A DNA stretch of 64,000 nucleotides from Microbulbifer harenosus (GTDB lineage Bacteria; Pseudomonadota; Gammaproteobacteria; Pseudomonadales; Cellvibrionaceae): contig NZ_VANI01000019.1 in assembly GCF_005771435.1 (NCBI RefSeq), forward strand, positions 1 through 64,000, in the 5' to 3' direction. Below, piece after piece: positions 1 to 12,963 of this stretch. The number at the start of each line of letters is the position of its first letter. The first letter of the stretch is position 1. A program made the position numbers and the translations under genes. The notes under the pieces were generated by a model. It saw nothing but the letters and a program-made list of their open reading frames with translations, was not told the origin of the DNA and ran no database searches.

Positions 1-56
1 GCTTACTTTGCCATCCCGCCGCGCTTTGAGTTGCCTCGTCAGCGGCGAGGGCGCGA

Positions 57-85
57 ACTATACGAATCCGACCCCGCCGGCGCAA
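57..85 (-). promoter_or_regulatory. Probable rRNA operon promoter, firing leftwards out of the window
   Basis: Read on the minus strand, a -35 TTGCGC (80-85) and a -10 TATAGT (57-62) are separated by exactly 17 bases. An A/T-rich stretch (about 91-107) lies just upstream like an UP element, and GTTCGCGCC follows the -10. Transcription would start near base 50 and leave the window. As I recall, an rRNA operon lies beside pssA-ilvC in Pseudomonas aeruginosa, which fits. The rRNA genes themselves are not in view, so the target is inferred. Bases 120-232 hold no gene that I can recognise. Confidence 0.6.
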
Positions 86-232
86 GCACTTTTCGAAAAA
101 AGTTTTCGGGAGCGCCGCTCCAACCTTGCTGCCGGCAACGCAATCCCTTGGCCACGCGGGTAGCCCTGCCGTTTCATGAGGTGGATTTGTTAAGGCTAGT
201 CTGGCGCTGAGAATTTTCCAAAAGAATAGGAG

Positions 233-251
233 GGAAGTTCGGCCAACTTCC
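233..251 (-). terminator. Weak hairpin downstream of pssA
   Basis: A 7-bp perfect stem (GGAAGTT/AACTTCC, loop CGGCC) lies about 50 bases past the pssA stop. The T-rich run after it on the minus strand is interrupted, so it would be a poor intrinsic terminator. Confidence 0.3.
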
Positions 252-299
252 AGCAGGTTGACCGAACAGATTCAGGAGTGGATACCTAGCTATGCAGGG

Positions 300-1181
300 T
301 CACCTTTTTGGGTCACCATCTCCAGATGATGCATCGCCCGACGAAGCCTCTACCAGCTGCCGGACTTTACGGCGTTCGCGCACTCCTTTCCACGCCCACA
401 TGACCGGTCCGGAGAAAGTGTAAATGACAGCAATCACCAATAGGACCCTAGGGGGGTCTATGGTCACCAGACTGAACACAAGGATAATGACCAGCAACAT
501 TACAAAGGGGACCCGCCCCTTGAAGTCCAGCTTTTTGAAGCTGGTGTAATGGAAGTTAGATACCATGAGCATACCGGCTGCCACGGTAACTAACGCGGCC
601 ACAATCGCGAGGCCCGTACCAACGTCCGCATCGTGCCCCGCCCACACCATGCTGGCAACAATCGCCGCGGCAGTTGGGCTGGCAAGACCGATAAATACGC
701 CTTTGTCGACGGTGTCCACCTGCGTATTGAAACGAGCCAGGCGCAATGCGGCACAAGCGGCGTAGAGAAAGGCCGCCGCCCATCCCAGCTTGCCAAGAGG
801 CCCGAGCCCCCAGCTGAATACAACCAGTGCCGGCGCCAGCCCGAAGGAGACCATATCCGAAAGGGAGTCGTACTGGACTCCAAATGCACTCTGGGTGTCC
901 GTTAAGCGGGCCACCCGACCATCCAGGCCATCCAGGATCATTGCCGCAAAAATCGCAATGGCCGCCGCCTCAAAATTGCCCCCCATCCCCGCAACGATGG
1001 CATAAAAGCCGCTGAACAGCGCGCCTGTGGTGATCAGGTTTGGCAGCAAGTAAATGCCTTTTGCGCGTACTTTCTTGCCGCTGGCCGAAACCTCCTCTTC
1101 GATGTGCTCATCGACGGGAAGGCGGATTTCCTCCTCGGCGCGCGGACCTTCTGACCCCGGAACTTCCGGTTTATCGCTCAT
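300..1181 (-). CDS. pssA: CDP-diacylglycerol--serine O-phosphatidyltransferase
   Basis: Makes phosphatidylserine from CDP-diacylglycerol and L-serine at the inner membrane, the first step to phosphatidylethanolamine. The CDP-alcohol phosphotransferase signature, with its spaced Asp residues (DG..DGR.AR...G...D...D), lies at about residues 84-109, followed by several hydrophobic segments. The protein is 293 aa. A longer reading from a TTG five codons upstream is possible, but a GGAAGGA Shine-Dalgarno lies inside that extension, directly before the ATG at 1181, so the ATG is preferred. The N-terminal ~35 residues are acidic and cytoplasmic. It lies downstream of ilvC in the same direction but behind a strong terminator, so it probably has its own promoter. 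Confidence 0.93.
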   Translation of the reverse strand: MSDKPEVPGSEGPRAEEEIRLPVDEHIEEEVSASGKKVRAKGIYLLPNLITTGALFSGFYAIVAGMGGNFEAAAIAIFAAMILDGLDGRVARLTDTQSAFGVQYDSLSDMVSFGLAPALVVFSWGLGPLGKLGWAAAFLYAACAALRLARFNTQVDTVDKGVFIGLASPTAAAIVASMVWAGHDADVGTGLAIVAALVTVAAGMLMVSNFHYTSFKKLDFKGRVPFVMLLVIILVFSLVTIDPPRVLLVIAVIYTFSGPVMWAWKGVRERRKVRQLVEASSGDASSGDGDPKR

Positions 1182-1243
1182 ACAGCTTCCTTCCAAAACC
1201 CAGTGAGATTGATATGTCTGCGAGTGTACAGTGGCGAGCCGGC

Positions 1244-1280
1244 AAAAAAAAAGGCGGCGGGACCACCTGGTCCCGCCGCC
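1244..1280 (-). terminator. Intrinsic terminator of the ilvBNC operon
   Basis: A 13-bp perfect stem (1253-1265 with 1268-1280, 2-base loop) is followed on the minus strand by nine uninterrupted Ts (1252 down to 1244). It starts about 20 bases past the ilvC stop. Confidence 0.92.
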
Positions 1281-1301
1281 CTTATCAACAAAGTGCAGCG
1301 A

Positions 1302-2330
<1,029 letters not shown>

Positions 2331-2411
2331 TTACTTCCTGCTTAAAGTACATTAAAAGGTCATTTCGTGCTGATTGCTCAGCATTGATGAATTCATTGAC
2401 GGGCTCGACGC

Positions 2412-2903
2412 TCAGATACTGAGAACTTTCTCACCGCGGGCGATTCCTGAAACACCAGTGCGGACCACCTCCATTATGGTGTGCTCGCCCAGCGCCTGTA
2501 AGAAGGCATCCAGTTTTTCACTGGTACCGGCCACCTGTACCGTGTACATGTTGCTGGTGACATCAACGATCTGACCGCGAAAAATATCTACGCTGCGTTT
2601 GACTTCATCCCGCTGCGCGCCGGTCGCACGCACCTTGACAAGCAGCAACTCGCGCTCGATATGTGATCCCTCGGTGAGATCCACCAGCTTCACCACATCG
2701 ATCAACTTGTTCAGATTCTTGGTGATCTGTTCGATCTTGTGATCATCCCCGATGGTGGTCAGCGTCAGGCGCGACAAGGTCGCATCTTCAGTAGGCGCCA
2801 CAGTGAGACTCTCGATGTTATAGCCTCGCTGGGAAAACAGACCCACTACCCGCGACAACGCACCAGGTTCGTTCTCCATCAGAACTGAAATAATTCTGCG
2901 CAT
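2412..2903 (-). CDS. ilvN: Acetolactate synthase small (regulatory) subunit
   Basis: Regulatory subunit of acetohydroxyacid synthase, which stimulates the large subunit and confers valine feedback inhibition. The N-terminal ACT domain begins MRRIISVLMENEPGALSRV and the second half is the typical C-terminal ALS_ss domain. The 163 aa match the IlvN/IlvH length. It lies 15 bases after ilvB, consistent with co-translation as one operon. By sequence it looks closer to the IlvH type; the ilvN/ilvH naming is a matter of convention. Confidence 0.95.
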   Translation of the reverse strand: MRRIISVLMENEPGALSRVVGLFSQRGYNIESLTVAPTEDATLSRLTLTTIGDDHKIEQITKNLNKLIDVVKLVDLTEGSHIERELLLVKVRATGAQRDEVKRSVDIFRGQIVDVTSNMYTVQVAGTSEKLDAFLQALGEHTIMEVVRTGVSGIARGEKVLSI

Positions 2904-2918
2904 TCTGTCTAACTCCCC

Positions 2919-4655
2919 TTACGTCCGTTCCGTCTTGCTGAGCCACATATCCCGCATGGAGCCATTCGGCATCACCTGCATGGGATAGACATGCTCCGAC
3001 GGATCGACGTAAACGTCGATAAACACGGTGCGATCCTTTATCGCGAACGCCTCAGCAAGCTTGCCGTGCAACTCGTCGCGATGCTCGATCTTCATGCCCA
3101 GATGGCCGTAGGCCTCCGCCAGCTTGATGAAGTCCGGCAGGGATTCCTCATACACGCTGTTGGAAAGGCGGCCTTCGTACTGCATTTCCTGCCACTGCTT
3201 CACCATGCCGAGCGCCTGGTTGTTGAGGCACAGAATTTTCACCGGCAGGTGGTACTGAGTCGCTGTGGACAACTCCTGGATACACATCTGGATACTGCCC
3301 TCACCGGTCACGCATACGACTTCGGAGTCAGGAAATGCCATCTTCACCCCCAGCGCCGCGGGCAGGCCAAAGCCCATGGTGCCGAGACCACCGGAGTTGA
3401 TCCAGCGACGGGGTTTGTCAAACAGATAATACTGGGCAGCAAACATCTGGTGTTGACCCACGTCGGAGGTCACATACGCGTCCCCTTTGGTGATCTCATG
3501 CACCGCCCGAATCACCTCCTGCGGCATGATCATGTCACCGTCGGTGCGGTAGCGAGGCGCCGTGTACAGACCGTGGCGCTCACGCCAGTCGTCGATCTGG
3601 CGCCACCAGTCGACGATCGCGGACTGATCCGGCATTTCCCGAGAAGCCTTGAGCATCTCCAGCATTTCTTTCAAAACAGACTGCACCGTGCCTACGATGG
3701 GCACGTCGGCAGTGATGGTTTTGGAAATGGACGCCGGATCCACATCGATGTGGATAACCTTGGCCCCCGGGCAGAACTTATTCGGGGTGTTGGTAACCCG
3801 ATCGTCGAAGCGCGCCCCCACAGCAAGGATCACATCCGCATGGTGCATCGCGGTATTGGCCTCGAAGGTCCCGTGCATGCCGAGCATACCGAGGAAACGC
3901 CTGTCCGTTCCCGGGTAGGCACCAAGCCCCATCAGGGTATTCGTTACCGGGAAATTCAGATGCTGCGCGAGTTCCGTCAGTAGATCCGCGCCATCCCCCT
4001 GCACGACGCCGCCGCCGGCATAAATAACCGGGCGCCGGGCGGAGAGCAACAGCGCAACCGCCTTGCGAATCTGGCCGGTGTGCCCCTTACCCGCCGGGGT
4101 GTAGGAGCGCATGCGCAGCTTTTCCGGATATTTGTACGGAAAGCGATCCACTGGATTGGTGACATCTTTGGGGATATCAATCACGACCGGGCCGGGGCGA
4201 CCGGTGGAAGCAATGTAGAACGCCTTTTTGACAACCTCGGGGATTTCTTCCGCGTTTTTCACCAGGAAGCTGTGTTTCACGATCGGCCGCGAGCAGCCGA
4301 CCATGTCGGTTTCCTGGAAGGCATCTTCACCAATTTTGTCGGTTGGCACCTGACCGGAGATCACCACCATCGGGATGGAATCCATGTAGGCCGTGGCAAT
4401 ACCGGTAATGGCATTGGTGGCACCGGGGCCCGAAGTCACCAGCACCACCCCCGTCTTGCCGGTGGCGCGGGCGTAGCCGTCCGCGGCGTGCGTAGCCCCC
4501 TGTTCGTGGCGCACCAGCACATGCTTGATGCCCTTCTGCCGGAAGATGGCATCGTAAATGTGCAGTGCCGAACCGCCGGGGTAACCGAATATCAGGTCCA
4601 CCCCTTCATCCTGCAGCGCGCGAACCAACATATCGCCGCCGGAGAGTAATTCCAC
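2919..4655 (-). CDS. ilvB: Acetolactate synthase large (catalytic) subunit
   Basis: ThDP-dependent enzyme that condenses two pyruvates, or pyruvate with 2-ketobutyrate, at the entry to branched-chain amino-acid synthesis. The N-terminal pyrimidine-binding domain carries the catalytic Glu in [18 protein letters not shown]. The C-terminal ThDP domain has GEGSIQM...LNNQ. The frame extends to a TTG at 4679, but a GAGGGGG Shine-Dalgarno sits just before the GTG at 4655. That GTG gives a 578-aa protein starting [10 protein letters not shown], as in known homologues. First gene of the operon. I saw no leader peptide rich in Ile/Leu/Val codons upstream. Confidence 0.95.
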   Translation of the reverse strand: MELLSGGDMLVRALQDEGVDLIFGYPGGSALHIYDAIFRQKGIKHVLVRHEQGATHAADGYARATGKTGVVLVTSGPGATNAITGIATAYMDSIPMVVISGQVPTDKIGEDAFQETDMVGCSRPIVKHSFLVKNAEEIPEVVKKAFYIASTGRPGPVVIDIPKDVTNPVDRFPYKYPEKLRMRSYTPAGKGHTGQIRKAVALLLSARRPVIYAGGGVVQGDGADLLTELAQHLNFPVTNTLMGLGAYPGTDRRFLGMLGMHGTFEANTAMHHADVILAVGARFDDRVTNTPNKFCPGAKVIHIDVDPASISKTITADVPIVGTVQSVLKEMLEMLKASREMPDQSAIVDWWRQIDDWRERHGLYTAPRYRTDGDMIMPQEVIRAVHEITKGDAYVTSDVGQHQMFAAQYYLFDKPRRWINSGGLGTMGFGLPAALGVKMAFPDSEVVCVTGEGSIQMCIQELSTATQYHLPVKILCLNNQALGMVKQWQEMQYEGRLSNSVYEESLPDFIKLAEAYGHLGMKIEHRDELHGKLAEAFAIKDRTVFIDVYVDPSEHVYPMQVMPNGSMRDMWLSKTERT

Positions 4656-4743
4656 TTGAGCCCCCTCAAAATTTCCCAATTCTTAGGACCTGCATCATCC
4701 ACAGGCCACAGAAAACCACATGGCGCGAAAGCCAGATGGCGAT

Positions 4744-4773
4744 TCTAAAGGAAAAGCGTGATAAATATCAGCC
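4744..4773 (-). promoter_or_regulatory. Candidate promoter of the ilvBNC operon
   Basis: On the minus strand CTGATA is followed after 18 bases by TAGAAT, about 90 bases before the ilvB GTG. The -10 is good (5/6) and the -35 mediocre. Confidence 0.4.
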
Positions 4774-4859
4774 TTAAACGCAGATTTAGCCCGTTTTTTA
4801 GGATAGCTTCACGGCAATGCCAAACTTGCGCGGAACCCGGCCAGTAATGAAACTGGTTT

Positions 4860-5050
4860 TGGGCTCCAAGGCCTCCAGATGGGGAGGGCCTCCTCGACAG
4901 GAGGTGGTGGGCGCTTAACCCACCGGAGAGCGTATGCGGACCACAGGGTGTTGTGGTGACATCTACTTCGCCGAGTGAACGCTAAATTGTCCAGCTTGAG
5001 ACCCGGGTGTCAATAGAAGAAGGCTGTTTTGCTCCATTGTGGAGCAAGGT
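4860..5050. other. Hairpin-rich intergenic region, possible structured RNA
   Basis: The 562-base gap between ilvB and the DUF4124 gene holds no credible ORF. Within about 170 bases it has four short perfect hairpins: CCTCC/GGAGG (4889-4904), GGTGGG/CCCACC (4906-4924), CCACA/TGTGG (4941-4956) and TTGCTCC/GGAGCAA (5029-5047). There is also a near-palindrome, GACCCGGGTGTC. Several GGA triplets occur. I do not recognise an RNA family. It could be a non-coding RNA or a leader of the downstream gene. Confidence 0.3.
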
Positions 5051-5217
5051 CTATCGCATAGTTCACCCGGCCACCGCACATCCGGAGGACAAACTGTTAA
5101 CCCTGTCGCAGGTTCTCAACTGTGGCCCGCTACAATCGGGCCTTACAAGCGGCCCGCAATACGGTAGTGTTAGCCACTGCGGGCAAAATGCAAAAACAAC
5201 ACAAGGCAGTCCCTTAC

Positions 5218-5703
5218 ATGCGCAACTTCATCACCCCCCTCATCCTCGGTATGGGATTGGCGGTATCGGCTCAGGCAGACGGCATCTACAAATGGGTGGA
5301 TGAGAACGGGGTTGTGCACTTTGGCTCACAACCGCCGAAGCAGGAACAGGTGGAAGTGGTCAAGGCGCCCAAATCCGATCGTTTCAAGCAGTGGCAACAG
5401 GAACAGAACGCTCTGACTGCCCAGCGCAAACTGACCACAGCATCGGACGCCAGCTCCACAGACACACCCGAAGCCCAACCGCAAACCCAAGAAGAGCAGC
5501 AGCCCGCGCAGGCCGATACCAGCGATGCGGAAAAGGCAGCCCGCGCGCAACGCTGTCGCAGTGCCCAGCAGCGGCTGCAGGAGCTCCAGTCTCGCCCGCG
5601 CGTACGCGAAGTGGATGCCAGCGGCAATTACCGGGTACTCCCGGAAGAGGAGCGCCAGCAGCGAATCCAGCAAACAAAAGATGTACTGCAGAACAACTGC
5701 TAA
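5218..5703 (+). CDS. Secreted DUF4124-domain protein
   Basis: Small exported protein of unknown function. The start at 5218 gives a clean signal peptide with a hydrophobic core and an AQA|DG signal peptidase I site at about residue 20. It is followed by the DUF4124 motif (GIYKWVDENGVVHFG) that begins nearly all members. The rest is Gln/Glu/Ala-rich and probably disordered or coiled coil. It contains two Cys, near residue 109 and at the C-terminus, that could form a disulfide in the periplasm. An in-frame extension upstream to 5122 is possible but would bury the signal peptide. A TACAAT -10-like box lies at 5131-5136. It converges on the RND pump gene. Confidence 0.75.
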   Translation: MRNFITPLILGMGLAVSAQADGIYKWVDENGVVHFGSQPPKQEQVEVVKAPKSDRFKQWQQEQNALTAQRKLTTASDASSTDTPEAQPQTQEEQQPAQADTSDAEKAARAQRCRSAQQRLQELQSRPRVREVDASGNYRVLPEEERQQRIQQTKDVLQNNC

Positions 5704-5711
5704 CGCTTGAA

Positions 5712-8700
5712 TTAGTTGGCTGCCGGCGGGTTCTCATCTGAACCCGCCGCCGTCGCTAAGTAGTCCCGCCCCAGTAACAGATACATCGCCGGCACCACAA
5801 ACAAAGTGAACAAGGTGCCGATCGTCATTCCCGAGGCCACCACCAACCCCATGGCGAAACGCGCCCCACCGCCGGGACCGGCCGCGATCAACAATGGAAC
5901 CATCGCCAGCACCAGCGAAGCCGTTGTCATCAGGATTGGGCGCAGTCGGATGCTGGACGCTTCTTCGATAGCTTCGCGCTTGCTCCTGCCCTGCAGCTGC
6001 AGCTTGTTGGCAAACTCCACGATCAGAATACCGTGTTTGGAAATAACCCCGATCAGGGTGACAAGCCCGACCTGCGTGTAGATATTGAGGGTTGTGAGCC
6101 CGAGGCTCACAAAGATCATCGCCCCGCACACACTCATGGGTACGGTCACCAACATAATCAGGGGATCGCGCCAGGATTCAAACTGTGCCGCCAGCACCAG
6201 GTAAATCACGATCAGCGCAAAGAAGAATGTTACCAGAAGGTCCGAGCCCTCATTTTTGAACTGCCGTGACTGGCCCGAATAATCCGTTGAATACTCCCGA
6301 GGCAGAACCTCCTCCGCCGCACTTTCGAGAATGCCCAGCGCCTCACCGAGAGGCACTCCCGGGCGCGGCACCCCCGAGATGGTCACGGCGTTCAGCTGCT
6401 GAAAGCGTTTCAACTGCTGGGGTTCGACCGTTTCTTCCAATCGCACCAGTGTGGACAGCGGCACCAGAGTGCCATCACCAGCGCGGATGTAATACTGCTT
6501 CAGCTGATCGCCAGTAAGGCGCTCTGCACGCACAACCTGTGGAATCACCTTGTAACTGCGATTCTCCAGTGAAAAGCGATTGGTGTACGCGCCAGACATC
6601 ATCCCCCCCAGCTCCCGCGCCAGGTCCGCCATGGTGACACCGATGGAGGCGGCTTTGTCGCGGTCTATCGCGACCGTCAGTCTCGGCTTGTCGAGCTTCA
6701 GATCTGCATCGAGAAAGATAAAGCGCTTACTGGCCAGCGCCCGCTCCATGATGTCGTCGGCGAATCCCGCGAGAGTGGAAATCGGCTCGGTAGTCCCAAT
6801 GACAAATTCCACAGGCAGGGTGCCGCCGGCGGTGGGCAGACTGGGTGGCACAAACGTCGCGATTTTCAGGCCCGCAATCTGCGAGACCTCTCCATTGATC
6901 AGCTCCTGCATCTCCTGGGTATCTTTATCACGCTTGTTCCAGGACGAGAGCACGAAGCCGGCAATTGCACTGTTGGGACTGTTACCCGACCCACCGACGC
7001 CGTTCAGCAGGAACAGATTTTCCACTTCCGGGTGTCGGTCGCGTACAGCGTTTATCTCGCGGGTGTACTGCTCCATGTAATCCAGGGTGGCGAAGGAATC
7101 ACCGCTGGCGATGCCCAGAACAAAACCTCGGTCTTCTTTGGGTTCCAGTTCACTGGGCGAGGTGACAAACAGAAAATAGCAACTGCCGAGAACAATCAGG
7201 CCAAACACCAGAATGACCAGCCTCTCGTCCAGGGCGCGATGCAGCCTGCGTCGATAACCAGACTCCAAACGGTTGAGCCGGGCTTCAAGCCAGGCTTCAA
7301 AACGGTTACTGCGCTCACCATCTTCCGCTCTCAACACCTTTGCCGCCATCATCGGCGACAAGGTGAGCGCCACCACGCCGGATAGCAGCACAGCCCCCGC
7401 CAGAGAAAAGGCAAACTCCACAAACAGGGTACCGGTGAGGCCTCCGAGAAAACCGATGGGTAGATACACCGCAATTAGTGTGGTGGTCATGGCGACAATA
7501 GGCCAAGCCAGTTCGCGCGCACCTTTCAATGCGGCATCCTGCGGTGTCATTCCCTCCTCGATATGCCGGTGCACGTTTTCCAGCACGATAATGGCGTCGT
7601 CCACCACTATGCCGATGGCGAGCACCATAGCGAGCAACGTCAGCAGGTTGATGGAAAAACCCATCAGCAACATCAGGAAAAGCGCCCCAACCATAGAGAG
7701 AGGCACGGCAACCGCCGGAATGATTACGCTACGCAATGAACCGAGAAACAGGTAGATGACCACAATCACGATCAGTACCGCCTCAACGATTGTTTTCACC
7801 ACCTCGTTAATGGAGTCCTGAATATATTCGGTGCTGTCGTAGGGGATTTCTCCCAACATACCCTCCGGCAACTGCGGGAAAATTTCGCGGTGCAGTTTTT
7901 CACGTACATCGGCAATCACATCCAGTGCATTCGCATCCGGCGCCACTTCCACCGCGACGAAGGTTGCCGAGCGCCCGTTGAATGTCACAGAGGTATCATA
8001 GGACTCCGACCCCAACTCCACTTCCGCCACATCCTCAAGACGCACCAGCTGATCGCCATCCGCGCGCACCACCAGTTTGCGAAACGCCTCCTCGGAGGCG
8101 ATATCGGTATCTGCCCGTATGTCCATCGCCACTCGCATGCCCTTAGTACTACCCACCGCCGCCAACACATTGTTCTGGCGCAGCGCACTGGCTACGTCTC
8201 CGGCAGTCACGCCCTGCGCTGCCATCTCCGCGGGCTTCAGCCAGATACGCATGGCGAAGGTACGGTTGCCCAGTAGCTCCGCGCGCTGCACACCGGGCAC
8301 AGTAGACAGCTTGGGCTGTACCACACGGGTGATGTAATCGGTGATCTGGTTGTTGTCGAGTATTTCCGACGAGAAGGAAAGGTACATGGCGGCAATGGTC
8401 TCCCCTACCGCCAGGTCCACAACAGAATCCTCCGATTCCAGCGGCAGCTCATTGCGCAGTTTGTTGACCTTAGCCACCACCTGGGTGAGCACCTCATTGG
8501 GATCGTAATCGAGGCGAACGTATGCCTGGATGACAGAGATCCCCTGGATGGAGGTGGAGACGATGTAATCCAGGCCGTCGGCGCTGGCAATTTCCTGCTC
8601 CAACGGTGTGGTAATAAACCCCTGCACCAGGTCCGCATCCGCGCCCACATACACCGTGCTCACGGTGATCACAGCATTTTCCAGCTCGGGATACTGGCGC

Positions 8701-8801
8701 ACATTGAGTTCAGAGACCGAGCGCAACCCCAGCAGGAAAATAAACAGGCTGACCACACAGGCCAGAACCGGCTTGCGGATGAAGATATCGGTAAAATTCA
8801 C
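5712..8801 (-). CDS. RND multidrug efflux permease (HAE1 family)
   Basis: Proton-driven inner-membrane pump of the AcrB/MexB/MexI class. At 1029 aa it has the full family length, with 12 predicted membrane segments and two large periplasmic loops after TM1 and TM7. The TM4 proton-relay Asp pair is present in IGIVVDDAIIVLENV at about residue 400. The start is GTG, with GGGACG upstream. It follows a membrane fusion protein by 29 bases, so the two are one transcription unit. No outer-membrane channel gene is present, so it probably uses a TolC-like protein encoded elsewhere. The substrate cannot be told from sequence. Confidence 0.93.
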   Translation of the reverse strand: MNFTDIFIRKPVLACVVSLFIFLLGLRSVSELNVRQYPELENAVITVSTVYVGADADLVQGFITTPLEQEIASADGLDYIVSTSIQGISVIQAYVRLDYDPNEVLTQVVAKVNKLRNELPLESEDSVVDLAVGETIAAMYLSFSSEILDNNQITDYITRVVQPKLSTVPGVQRAELLGNRTFAMRIWLKPAEMAAQGVTAGDVASALRQNNVLAAVGSTKGMRVAMDIRADTDIASEEAFRKLVVRADGDQLVRLEDVAEVELGSESYDTSVTFNGRSATFVAVEVAPDANALDVIADVREKLHREIFPQLPEGMLGEIPYDSTEYIQDSINEVVKTIVEAVLIVIVVIYLFLGSLRSVIIPAVAVPLSMVGALFLMLLMGFSINLLTLLAMVLAIGIVVDDAIIVLENVHRHIEEGMTPQDAALKGARELAWPIVAMTTTLIAVYLPIGFLGGLTGTLFVEFAFSLAGAVLLSGVVALTLSPMMAAKVLRAEDGERSNRFEAWLEARLNRLESGYRRRLHRALDERLVILVFGLIVLGSCYFLFVTSPSELEPKEDRGFVLGIASGDSFATLDYMEQYTREINAVRDRHPEVENLFLLNGVGGSGNSPNSAIAGFVLSSWNKRDKDTQEMQELINGEVSQIAGLKIATFVPPSLPTAGGTLPVEFVIGTTEPISTLAGFADDIMERALASKRFIFLDADLKLDKPRLTVAIDRDKAASIGVTMADLARELGGMMSGAYTNRFSLENRSYKVIPQVVRAERLTGDQLKQYYIRAGDGTLVPLSTLVRLEETVEPQQLKRFQQLNAVTISGVPRPGVPLGEALGILESAAEEVLPREYSTDYSGQSRQFKNEGSDLLVTFFFALIVIYLVLAAQFESWRDPLIMLVTVPMSVCGAMIFVSLGLTTLNIYTQVGLVTLIGVISKHGILIVEFANKLQLQGRSKREAIEEASSIRLRPILMTTASLVLAMVPLLIAAGPGGGARFAMGLVVASGMTIGTLFTLFVVPAMYLLLGRDYLATAAGSDENPPAAN

Positions 8802-8830
8802 ACGGCGTCCCTGCCTGCGATAATCATGGC

Positions 8831-10015
8831 TCAGCTATTGTCCGGTTTGGGATTCAGCTGATCCGGCGGCGGGTTTTCATTGTTGATGATGACCCCGCCT
8901 TCGTTACGCAGTTTCAACAATCCCGTAGTCGCCACCTGCTCACCGGCCTCCACGCCTTCGGTAATTTCGATCAGGTCGCCGCGCTCCTCACCGGTTTTCA
9001 CAAAACGCTTTACCGCCACCCACTCAGGCGGCGCGGCCTCCCCCATTGGACTTTTCTGAGGGGCAACGTCCGGCTGTTTTTTTGCCTTGCGGATTACAAA
9101 CACGGCATTGCCATAGGGTGCAAAGCTGATGGCGGTGCGCGGCACGACCAGCACATTGCGAAACTTTTCCACTTTTACCGCCACATCCGCAAACATGCCG
9201 GGGCGCAGCTTGCGCTCGGCATTTTCCAATGTGGCCTGTAGCAGGAAGGTGCGGTTGCGTGGGTCTATAGCGGGGTCGATGGCCGTGATGCGCCCCGAAA
9301 AAATCTGCCCGGGAATGGCCGCGGCGGTAAGCTCGATCCCCTGCCCCTCGCGCACCCGGGAAAAGTCCCGTTCAGACAGGGAAAAATCCACAAAGATGGG
9401 GTGCAGTTGCTGCAGGGATACCACCGCATCCCCCGGCGCCACATTCTGCCCGAGGTCGATCTGGCGGATACCGAGCTGACCGGAAAATGGCGCGGTGATG
9501 GTGCGCTCGCTGATGGTGGCGCGTTGCACGCTGAGATTGGCGAGTACCTGATCGAGAGTAGCCTGAGCCTGATCCAGTTCGCGCAGGGTGGCCACGCCTT
9601 TTTTGTACAGCTCCGAGATCCGTTTGTAATCGCGCTCCGCCAACCGGCGTTCGGCTTCCAGCACTTCGATCTGTGCGGTTTCAGGGTCGGCGGTTAATTC
9701 AGCCAATACGGCCCCCTTGTCCACCGGCTGACCGGATTCAAAGTAAATGGCTTTAACTTCACCCTGGGCCTGGGTGGTGACGTTAACGCCGTTGACGGCG
9801 CGCAGGCTTCCCACGGCGCTGAGGCGAGTCTGCCAGCGCTGCTGTTCGACACGGGCGGTGGTGACGGTGGCGGGCGGCAGCGACATGTTGTCCATAAACT
9901 GGTTCATCATGTACAGGCCGAAAAACTTGAAGCCGAAGATGCCGCCAAACACAACAAGGCAGCCCAGCAGCATCCACACCATGCGCCGGTTAAACAGCTG
10001 CCTTGCCAGTGTCAT
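8831..10015 (-). CDS. RND efflux periplasmic adaptor (membrane fusion protein)
   Basis: Links the RND permease to the outer-membrane channel. It has an N-terminal membrane anchor (about residues 13-33, no lipobox), then a barrel-sandwich/lipoyl half-motif, a helical hairpin and the return half-motif. The beta-barrel and membrane-proximal domains follow. The RRLAERDYKRISELYKKGVA segment is typical of the helical hairpin. The 394 aa are normal for the family. The C-terminal tail is Asn/Pro-rich. It sits directly upstream of its permease and 65 bases after clpB. Confidence 0.9.
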   Translation of the reverse strand: MTLARQLFNRRMVWMLLGCLVVFGGIFGFKFFGLYMMNQFMDNMSLPPATVTTARVEQQRWQTRLSAVGSLRAVNGVNVTTQAQGEVKAIYFESGQPVDKGAVLAELTADPETAQIEVLEAERRLAERDYKRISELYKKGVATLRELDQAQATLDQVLANLSVQRATISERTITAPFSGQLGIRQIDLGQNVAPGDAVVSLQQLHPIFVDFSLSERDFSRVREGQGIELTAAAIPGQIFSGRITAIDPAIDPRNRTFLLQATLENAERKLRPGMFADVAVKVEKFRNVLVVPRTAISFAPYGNAVFVIRKAKKQPDVAPQKSPMGEAAPPEWVAVKRFVKTGEERGDLIEITEGVEAGEQVATTGLLKLRNEGGVIINNENPPPDQLNPKPDNS

Positions 10016-10080
10016 ACATCAGGTCCATTGGCGCGCTCCTACGTCGTTGGAAAGCCCGTGGCGGTGTCGCTACCGGGTAT

Positions 10081-12687
<2,607 letters not shown>

Positions 12688-12782
12688 TGTGTTTTTCCCT
12701 CTCCTGATCATTGGCGCGCCGGAAAGAAAGTTAGACGACGCGCGGTAACGCAATGACGAATACAGTCTAGTGCTGATCAGTA

Positions 12783-12810
12783 ATTTGCGGGCTCGTGGCG
12801 GGTTTTCAAG
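12783..12810 (-). promoter_or_regulatory. Sigma32 (heat-shock) type promoter of clpB
   Basis: On the minus strand CTTGAAA (12804-12810) is followed after 13 bases by CCGCAAAT (12783-12790). This matches the RpoH consensus CTTGAAA-N(11-16)-CCCCATNT, with a perfect -35 and 6/8 in the -10. The predicted start lies about 90 bases before the clpB ATG. Confidence 0.6.
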
Positions 12811-12865
12811 CTTCCGTGCTTCGTAGCTATGAATTCGTTCTGAAGCTGGTTTCGTGGCGGCCCGA

Positions 12866-12963
12866 TGCTGGGTGTTGGGTTTCAGGACCGCTGTGAATAC
12901 ATCCCTGTACGCTCCGTCGCAAACGTCCCTGTTTGCGACGGTCCTGAAACCCAACACCCAGCA
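12866..12963 (-). repeat. Nested-hairpin repeat, copy A
   Basis: The outer arms are a perfect 24-bp inverted repeat (12866-12889 / 12940-12963). An inner 10-bp hairpin (12915-12940, CGTCGCAAAC arms) abuts the right arm. A 25-base unpaired linker (12890-12914) reads GTACAGGGATGTATTCAC on the minus strand. Orientation is minus (arm, inner hairpin, linker, arm). The flank GTGGCGG (12854-12860) is mirrored by CCGCCAC beyond copy B. It lies between pgeF and clpB, upstream of the clpB promoter. Confidence 0.9.

Noticed and set aside
3150-3350. GEG instead of GDG at the ThDP motif of acetolactate synthase as a sign of lost activity
   Set aside because: As I recall, Pseudomonas AHAS also has GEGSIQM, so it is normal in this lineage.
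4656-4860. Attenuator with an Ile/Leu/Val-rich leader peptide for ilvBNC
   Set aside because: No short ORF with clustered branched-chain codons and no terminator/antiterminator pair was seen before ilvB.
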